From an uncultured Chelatococcus sp. (GTDB lineage: Bacteria > Pseudomonadota > Alphaproteobacteria > Rhizobiales > Beijerinckiaceae): DNA of 39,232 bases. Of this stretch, positions 34,702-39,232 are shown one piece after another (the stretch's first letter is position 1; each line of letters starts with the position of its first letter). The notes beneath the pieces are model-generated. The model was not told the DNA's origin. It ran no database searches and was given only the letters and a program-made list of their open reading frames with translations. Location of the stretch: contig CALMIK010000074.1 of assembly GCA_937863995.1 (NCBI GenBank), forward strand, positions 1-39,232. The letters are read 5' to 3'. The translations under genes were made by a program, and so were the position numbers.

Positions 34702-34803
34702 AGCGCTTTCCGATTGAACGGAATCATTCAATCGAGAAAAATTCGCTCAAAATCAATATGTTATGTCGCATCCCCGTTTCAACGAAACCGGGATGCGATC
34801 TAA
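34699..34803 (+). repeat. dispersed palindromic repeat, copy B
   Basis: 105 bases, the same length as copy A and identical to it except at nine positions, with the same two-hairpin plan. TAG at its left end is the stop codon of the MATE gene. Its right end touches the ilvE terminator that comes from the other direction. Confidence 0.9.
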
Positions 34804-34833
34804 TAAAAACCGCGCGGACATCGATCCGCGCGG
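34801..34833 (-). terminator. rho-independent terminator of ilvE
   Basis: A perfect 9-bp GC stem (34810-34818 with 34825-34833) with a 6-base loop. On the minus strand it is followed by TTTTTATTA, a classical intrinsic terminator 31 bases past the ilvE stop codon. Confidence 0.9.
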
Positions 34834-34863
34834 CCTTCGGTTCGGTCGTGGAGAGAACGCGCC

Positions 34864-35739
34864 TTATTGGCCGCGCACGAGATTTTCGTAGTCTGTGAGC
34901 AGCGCCGTGGTGATTTCGCCGGGCGTGAACCGGTACTCGCCGATCTCCGAGACCGGCGTGACTTCCGCCGCCGTGCCGGTGACGAAGCTCTCGCTGAACG
35001 AAGCGAGCTCCTCCGGCTGGATCTCGCGCTCGAACACCTTGATGCCGCGCTTCTTCGCCAGCTCGATCACCGTCTGACGGGTGATGCCGTTGAGGATGCC
35101 CTCAGGCGTCGGCGTGTGCAGCTCGCCGTCCTTGACGAAGAACACGTTCGCGCCGGTGGCCTCGGCCACGCGGCCCTTCCAGTCGAGGAACAGGGCGTCC
35201 GAATAGCCGTTGCGCTCCGCCTCGTGCTTGGAGATGGTGGCGATGGAGTAGAGCGCCGCCGCCTTGGCGGTTGAGGGGGCCGTCGCGGGGTCGGGGCGGC
35301 GGTAGCGGGCAAATGCAAGGCGGATGCCCTTCAGCCGCTCCTCGCGGGTGAAGTAGCTCGGCCACACCCAGGCGGCGATGGCGAGGTGGATGGTGTTCTT
35401 CTGCGCCGAAACGCCGAGCGCCTCCGCCCCGCGCCACGCGATGGGCCGGATGTAGGCGTCGGTGAGGCCGTTTTCCTTCAGCACCAGCTCCTTGGCGGCG
35501 TCGATTTCCTCCACTGTGTAGGGGATCTGGAAATCGAGCTCCCGGCCCGAGTTGAGGAGACGCTCGCTGTGCTGGCGCGACTTGAAGATGGCGCCGTTAT
35601 AGGCGCGCTCACCCTCGAAGACCGCCGAGGCGTAGTGCAGGCCATGGGTGAGCACCGGGATGTTCGCCTCGTTACCCGGCACCAGCTTGCCGTCCAGCCA
35701 GATGACGTCCTTCTTGTTTTCTTGCGGTGTGACCGACAT
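34864..35739 (-). CDS. ilvE: branched-chain amino-acid aminotransferase
   Basis: A 291-residue class IV PLP aminotransferase making leucine, isoleucine and valine from their 2-oxo acids with glutamate. The lysine binding PLP is Lys159 (STAKAAALYS). Other motifs are THGLHYASAVFEGERAY near the N-terminus, YIRPIAWRGAEALGV, LFLDWKGRVAEATGANVFFV and LNGITRQTVIELA, then FVTGTAAEVTPV at the end. The ATG at 35739 has GGAG 7 bases upstream. The minus strand carries a perfect TTGACA (35906-35901) in the spacer shared with marR, a possible -35 element, though no good -10 follows it. An intrinsic terminator ends the gene. Confidence 0.95.
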   Translation of the reverse strand: MSVTPQENKKDVIWLDGKLVPGNEANIPVLTHGLHYASAVFEGERAYNGAIFKSRQHSERLLNSGRELDFQIPYTVEEIDAAKELVLKENGLTDAYIRPIAWRGAEALGVSAQKNTIHLAIAAWVWPSYFTREERLKGIRLAFARYRRPDPATAPSTAKAAALYSIATISKHEAERNGYSDALFLDWKGRVAEATGANVFFVKDGELHTPTPEGILNGITRQTVIELAKKRGIKVFEREIQPEELASFSESFVTGTAAEVTPVSEIGEYRFTPGEITTALLTDYENLVRGQ

Positions 35740-36004
35740 GAAACTACTCCGAAATCTTCTCCGAAACCCTCTGCGCGGTTCGGGAATCAGGGTGCGGGCC
35801 GCGGCGGTCGTTGGCGGCGGCGTTTGCCGCCGGGCGAGGGCCACTTCGTGTTATTTCCTTTCGCGGAAATCACTTGACGGGTAACAATCTTCCTGAAATA
35901 TGTCAAGAAGGCTGACATAAATGATTTCCACCGGTATCCCTGATGCCCTCCGTTGGTAGCATGACTGCACAATTTCCGATCAGACGCAATCCGGGGAATG
36001 CCTT

Positions 36005-36556
36005 GTGAATACAGCCCTGCCCGTTGTGGCCGCGAGCTCCGGCGGCGGACACGCAGCGCCCGACACGCCGGCCGAAAGCGACATCGTCGAACTGCTCTTC
36101 TTCGCCTACCGCGACTTCGTCAGCGACCCTGACCGGCTGCTTACCCAATACGGCTTCGGGCGCGCGCATCATCGGGTGCTGCATTTCGTCGAGCGCCAGC
36201 CGGGCATGACGATCGCGGAGATGCTCGACATTCTCGGCATCACCAAGCAGAGCCTCAACCCGATTTTGAAGGACCTTGTCGAAAAAGGCTACATCGTGCA
36301 ACGTACCGGCACGGCGGACCGGCGCCAGCGGCTGCTCTTCCCCACGGAAAAGGGGCAGGCCCTGTCGCGGGCGCTGACCGCGCCGCAGCTCGCCCGCATT
36401 GCCCGCGCCCTCGATGGTCTGGAGCCCGACGTGAAGGACAAGGTGACCGCCTTCCTGTTCGCCATGATCGACAGCGATGACCGCGACCACGTCGCCCGCA
36501 TCGTCTGGCGCAACGAGGCTTCGTCGGCCGGCGACGGGGAGGGCGGCGCGCCATGA
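36005..36556 (+). CDS. MarR-family regulator (PetP-like)
   Basis: A 183-residue winged-helix regulator. A variable N-terminus of about 25 residues is followed by a dimerisation helix (DIVELLFFAYRDFVSDPD), a helix-turn-helix (MTIAEMLDILGITKQSLNPI) and the wing (TGTADRRQRLLFPTEKG, the D-x-R motif of MarR). The coupled downstream response regulator and the place beside ilvE resemble the petP-petR pair of Rhodobacter capsulatus and its counterparts in Hyphomicrobiales; that link is inference. The GTG at 36005 has GGGGA 8 bases upstream. The spacer with ilvE holds CTTGAC/GTCAAG half-sites (35873-35878 and 35902-35907) that might be an operator. The stop overlaps the next ATG (ATGA). Confidence 0.88.
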   Translation: MNTALPVVAASSGGGHAAPDTPAESDIVELLFFAYRDFVSDPDRLLTQYGFGRAHHRVLHFVERQPGMTIAEMLDILGITKQSLNPILKDLVEKGYIVQRTGTADRRQRLLFPTEKGQALSRALTAPQLARIARALDGLEPDVKDKVTAFLFAMIDSDDRDHVARIVWRNEASSAGDGEGGAP

Positions 36557-37317
36557 CGGACACCACCGCGGCCGTGGAAGGCGGAGAGACGGGGCTTGCC
36601 GACGACGCTCCGCACGTCCTCGTCGTCGACGACGACCGGCGCCTGCGCTCGCTGCTGTCGCGCTTTCTCACGGAGAACGGCTACCGGGTGACGGTGGCCG
36701 CCAACGCGGAAGCGGCCGAATCGACCCTTGGCTCGCTCATCTTCGACGCTCTCGTGCTCGATGTGATGATGCCCGGCGAAAACGGCTTCGACTTCGCTCG
36801 CCGCTGGCGGCAGAAGTCGGCGGTGCCGATTCTCATGCTCACCGCGCGCACCGACGGCGCGGACCGGGTCACCGGCCTCGAGATCGGCGCCGACGACTAT
36901 CTCGGCAAACCGTTCGAGCCGCGCGAGCTGCTGCTGCGGCTCGCCAACATCATCAAGCGCGGCGCGGCCAACGAAGCGCCGTCGCCGGCGCGCGCCACGC
37001 CCGAGGCCATCCGCTTCGGCGGCTTCATCTTCCGCTTCGACCGGGGCGAGCTGCGCCAGGGCGAGGACATCGTGCGCATCACCGAGCGCGAGCGCGAGAT
37101 CCTGACCATTCTCGGCCAGGCGGCGGGCGGGCAGGTGGCGCGCGAGGATCTGGCGGGCAGCAGCGCAGCGCCCGCGGCAGCCGGGGCCTTCGCCAGCGAC
37201 CGCAACGTCGACGTGCAGATCAACCGCCTGCGGCGCAAGATCGAGCGCGATCCCGCCAATCCGGTCTATCTGCAGACGGTGCGCGGCGTCGGCTACCGCC
37301 TGCTGATCGACGGCTAA
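36553..37317 (+). CDS. OmpR-family response regulator (PetR-like)
   Basis: A 254-residue two-component regulator. The receiver domain spans about residues 20-140: acidic pocket VLVVDDDRRLRS, phospho-acceptor Asp70 (LVLDVMMPGENGFD), the switch Thr in MLTAR, and the Lys in YLGKPFEPREL. The DNA-binding winged helix of the OmpR/PhoB type fills the C-terminus (RITEREREILTILGQAAGG, then DVQINRLRRKIERDP, then VRGVGYRL). A short Ala-rich insert, GSSAAPAAAGAF, sits inside the DNA-binding domain between the helices. The ATG overlaps the marR stop by four bases. The stop codon TAA is the first three bases of repeat copy C, which separates this gene from the kinase. Confidence 0.93.
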   Translation: MTDTTAAVEGGETGLADDAPHVLVVDDDRRLRSLLSRFLTENGYRVTVAANAEAAESTLGSLIFDALVLDVMMPGENGFDFARRWRQKSAVPILMLTARTDGADRVTGLEIGADDYLGKPFEPRELLLRLANIIKRGAANEAPSPARATPEAIRFGGFIFRFDRGELRQGEDIVRITEREREILTILGQAAGGQVAREDLAGSSAAPAAAGAFASDRNVDVQINRLRRKIERDPANPVYLQTVRGVGYRLLIDG

Positions 37318-37423
37318 AGCGTTTTCAAGCAAAGCGGATACCGCTTTGCGTGAAGAAAACGCGTTAACTCAGAAAGTTAAAGCATTTTTGCGTTTCAACG
37401 AAACGTCGAAATGCTTTAGAGGC
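37315..37423 (+). repeat. dispersed palindromic repeat, copy C (related family)
   Basis: About 109 bases with the same two-module plan as copies A and B but a different first module: GCGTTTTC ... GCAAAGCGG-ATA-CCGCTTTGC ... GAAAACGC forms a long stem. The second module again has GTTTCAACGAAAC inside AAAGCATTT ... AAATGCTTT. TAA at its left end stops the response-regulator gene. The tail TTTAGAGGCAGTTA includes GAGG, which serves as the ribosome site of the kinase gene. Confidence 0.9.
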
Positions 37424-37428
37424 AGTTA

Positions 37429-38844
37429 GTGGCCATGAGCAGCCCCGGCATGACCGGCCGGAAGCCGGGAGGAACCGCGCTGAAAGCGTTGAAGACGGCG
37501 CTGTCCGCCATCGTGGGCGGGCCGCGCCGCTTTATGGGCTGGATCGGCGAGGTCATGCCCAAGGGGCTTTTCGTCCGCTCGCTCATCATCATCATCGCGC
37601 CGATCGTCATCCTCCAGTCGGTGGTCGCCTACGTGTTCATGGAGCGCCACTGGCAGCTCGTCACGCGCCGGCTGTCATCGGCGGTCAGCGCCGACATCGC
37701 GGCCCTCATCGACATCTACGAGATCTATCCCCAGCCCCAGAACGCGCCTGATCTGGTGCGCATCGCCCAGGAGCGGCTCGGCCTCGACGTGGATTTCCTG
37801 CCCCGCGCCGACCTGCCGCCGCAGGGGCCGCAGCCGTTCTTCTCCATCCTCGACGAGGTGCTGTCGGACGAGATCGGCCGGCAGGTCTCGCGCCCGTTCT
37901 GGATCGACACGGTCGGGCGCTCCAACGTCATCGAGATCCGCATCCTGCTCGACGACGTGGTGATGCGCGTGTTCGCGCGCCGCAGCCTGGCCTATGCGTC
38001 GAACTCGCACATCTTCCTCATCTGGATGCTGGGCACGTCGCTGGTGCTGGTGACGATCGCGGTGCTGTTCCAGCTCAACCAGATCCGGCCGATCCTGCGG
38101 CTCGCCGACGCGGCGGAGGCCTTCGGCATGGGGCGCGACGTCGATTTCCGGCCGCGCGGGGCGCGCGAGGTGCGCCGCGCCGGGCGCGCCTTCATCGAGA
38201 TGAAGCGGCGCATCGAGCGCGCCATCGAACAGCGCACCACCATGCTGAACGGCGTCAGCCACGACCTGCGCACCATCCTCACCCGCTTCAAGCTGTCGCT
38301 GACGCTGATGCGCGACAGCCCCGACGTGCGGGACCTGCGCAAGGATGTCGACGAGATGGGCAGCATGCTGGAGGCGTATCTCGCCTTCGCGCGCGGCGAT
38401 GCGGGCGAGCAGGCGGCTCCCACCGACCTGCACGCCCTGCTGGACACGCTCGCCGCCGATCACGCCCGCCAGGGCCACGCGGTGTCGGTGAGCGTGATGG
38501 GCGACATGACGGTGACCGTGCGCCCGCTCGCCTTCCAGCGCCTCGTCAACAACCTCGTCGCCAACGCCGCCCGGCACGGAACGCGCGTGACGATCACGGC
38601 CACCCGCATGCCGCGCTGGCTGACCATCACCGTGGAAGACGACGGGCCGGGCATTCCGGCCGACTTGCGGGAAGAGGTGTTCAAGCCGTTCGTGCGCCTC
38701 GATGCGGCGCGCAACGTCGACGACGGCGGCACGGGCCTCGGCCTCGCCATCGCGCGCGACGTGGCGCGCTCCCATGGCGGGGAGATCGAGCTGTCCGACA
38801 GCCCGCTCGGCGGCCTCAAGGCAACGGTGCGGGTGCCAGTGTGA
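37429..38844 (+). CDS. sensor histidine kinase, EnvZ-like
   Basis: A 471-residue inner-membrane kinase, probable partner of the response regulator upstream. Two membrane helices (LFVRSLIIIIAPIVILQSV at about residue 47, and IFLIWMLGTSLVLVTIAVL at about 200) bracket a periplasmic domain of about 125 residues. A HAMP region follows, then the phospho-acceptor His278 (NGVSHDLRTILTRFKLSL). The ATP-binding part shows the N box (NNLVANAARHG), G1 (EDDGPGIP), the F box (FKPFVRLD) and G2 (GGTGLGLAIARDVA). The stimulus is unknown. The GTG at 37429 has GAGG about 7 bases upstream, contributed by the repeat; an ATG two codons later is possible but too far from it. Confidence 0.93.
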   Translation: MAMSSPGMTGRKPGGTALKALKTALSAIVGGPRRFMGWIGEVMPKGLFVRSLIIIIAPIVILQSVVAYVFMERHWQLVTRRLSSAVSADIAALIDIYEIYPQPQNAPDLVRIAQERLGLDVDFLPRADLPPQGPQPFFSILDEVLSDEIGRQVSRPFWIDTVGRSNVIEIRILLDDVVMRVFARRSLAYASNSHIFLIWMLGTSLVLVTIAVLFQLNQIRPILRLADAAEAFGMGRDVDFRPRGAREVRRAGRAFIEMKRRIERAIEQRTTMLNGVSHDLRTILTRFKLSLTLMRDSPDVRDLRKDVDEMGSMLEAYLAFARGDAGEQAAPTDLHALLDTLAADHARQGHAVSVSVMGDMTVTVRPLAFQRLVNNLVANAARHGTRVTITATRMPRWLTITVEDDGPGIPADLREEVFKPFVRLDAARNVDDGGTGLGLAIARDVARSHGGEIELSDSPLGGLKATVRVPV

Positions 38845-38888
38845 ACTGCCAGTGTTGATGAGCGAGCGGCTCGCGGCCCGGCGGGCCT

Positions 38889-39112
38889 TTATCCGGCGAG
38901 CTCTTCCGCGCGGCGCTTGGCGGCGGCGATGGCGCGGATGAAGATCGGGCTGATACCGTTCTCGCCGGAGAGCACAGCCAGGGCCGCTGCCGTGGTACCG
39001 CCCTTGGAGGTTACGGCTTCGCGCAGCTCGTTGGCGGGCAGGGGAGAGGCGTCGAGCAGCGCGCCCGCGCCGGTGACGGTGGCGCGGGCCAGCCGCAGCG
39101 CGAGATCGGCGG
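38889..39112 (-). CDS. proC: pyrroline-5-carboxylate reductase, 3' part
   Basis: The C-terminal 73 or so residues of ProC, the NAD(P)H enzyme that makes proline from pyrroline-5-carboxylate. The sequence shows the family's dimerisation domain: LALRLARATVTGAGALLD, then LREAVTSKGGTTAAALAVL (the ProC signature around S/T-x-G-G-T-T), then a last helix RAIAAAKRRAEELAG. The gene runs out of readable sequence near 39113, where low-complexity G/C begins; the frame happens to stay open through it as poly-Gly, but that is not ProC sequence. The stop codon is 44 bases from that of the convergent kinase gene. Confidence 0.88.
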
Positions 39113-39232
39113 GGGGGGCCCCCCCGGCGCCCGCGCCCCCCCCCCCCCCCCCCCCGCCTCCCCCCCCCCCCCCCCCCCCGCCACCGCCGACGCCGACGAC
39201 GCCCTCCACTCCTACCCCCACGCCCGCCCCCT
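39113..39232. other. low-complexity C-rich window end, probable artefact
   Basis: From about 39111 the sequence breaks into an 8-base G run, a 7-base C run, two 20-base C runs (39136-39155 and 39160-39179) and then irregular CCx triplets. It interrupts proC where about 200 more codons are expected. This looks like a failing read or contig end rather than biology. Confidence 0.85.

Noticed and set aside
37364..37380. TTAA ... TTAA pair resembling a CtrA site
   Set aside because: The spacing is nine, not seven, and it lies inside repeat copy C.

Overview
The window is high-GC DNA that reads as a chromosome segment of a Hyphomicrobiales (Rhizobiales-type) alphaproteobacterium. This is an inference from gene content and signals: a six-gene Pha/Mrp antiporter operon with fused phaAB, a CtrA-type TTAA-N7-TTAAC site in front of ftsK, alphaproteobacterial Zur-like palindromes, a uvrC-pgsA pair, a marR/response-regulator/kinase set divergent from ilvE, and long palindromic intergenic repeats of the kind scattered through these genomes. 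No rRNA, tRNA, CRISPR array, transposase or phage gene was found.

Layout. Positions 1-3240 look accessory: AT-rich spacers, an unrecognised acidic Ser-rich protein (352-1521) behind an operator-like inverted repeat, an EamA-type permease, and a small unrecognised protein (2654-2995). From 3.2 to 6 kb lie ddl, a Kbp/YgaU-like BON-LysM protein, a SelW-like CxxC protein and a DUF1269-type membrane protein. From 12.1 down to 6 kb on the minus strand runs phaAB-C-D-E-F-G, every junction overlapping. Then, all on the minus strand, comes a cobalamin uptake operon (riboswitch-btuB-btuF-btuC-btuD), followed by znuA with its own Zur-like box.

From 18.8 to 26 kb on the plus strand lie an Fsr-type MFS pump, ftsK, lolA with a long Pro/Ala linker, xthA and a FliJ-like gene. 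A convergent Zur-type operon (a 42-codon membrane ORF, a His-rich znuC, and znuB) supplies the ATPase and permease that znuA, 13 kb away, presumably needs. Next come a LysE-family exporter, a Bcr/CflA-like pump, uvrC, pgsA and a MATE pump, then ilvE divergent from a marR/response-regulator/sensor-kinase set. The window ends in the 3' part of proC, which runs into a poly-C tract that looks like a sequencing or assembly artefact.

The observations most worth following are: (1) the zinc regulon split over two loci with matching Zur-like palindromes, a His-rich N-terminus on the cytoplasmic ATPase and a coupled small membrane ORF; (2) a palindromic repeat family whose first bases form the stop codons of three genes; (3) the CtrA box at ftsK; (4) the unknown acidic protein with its triple CATAGT operator. 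I see no clear candidate for a wholly new defence or biosynthetic system.
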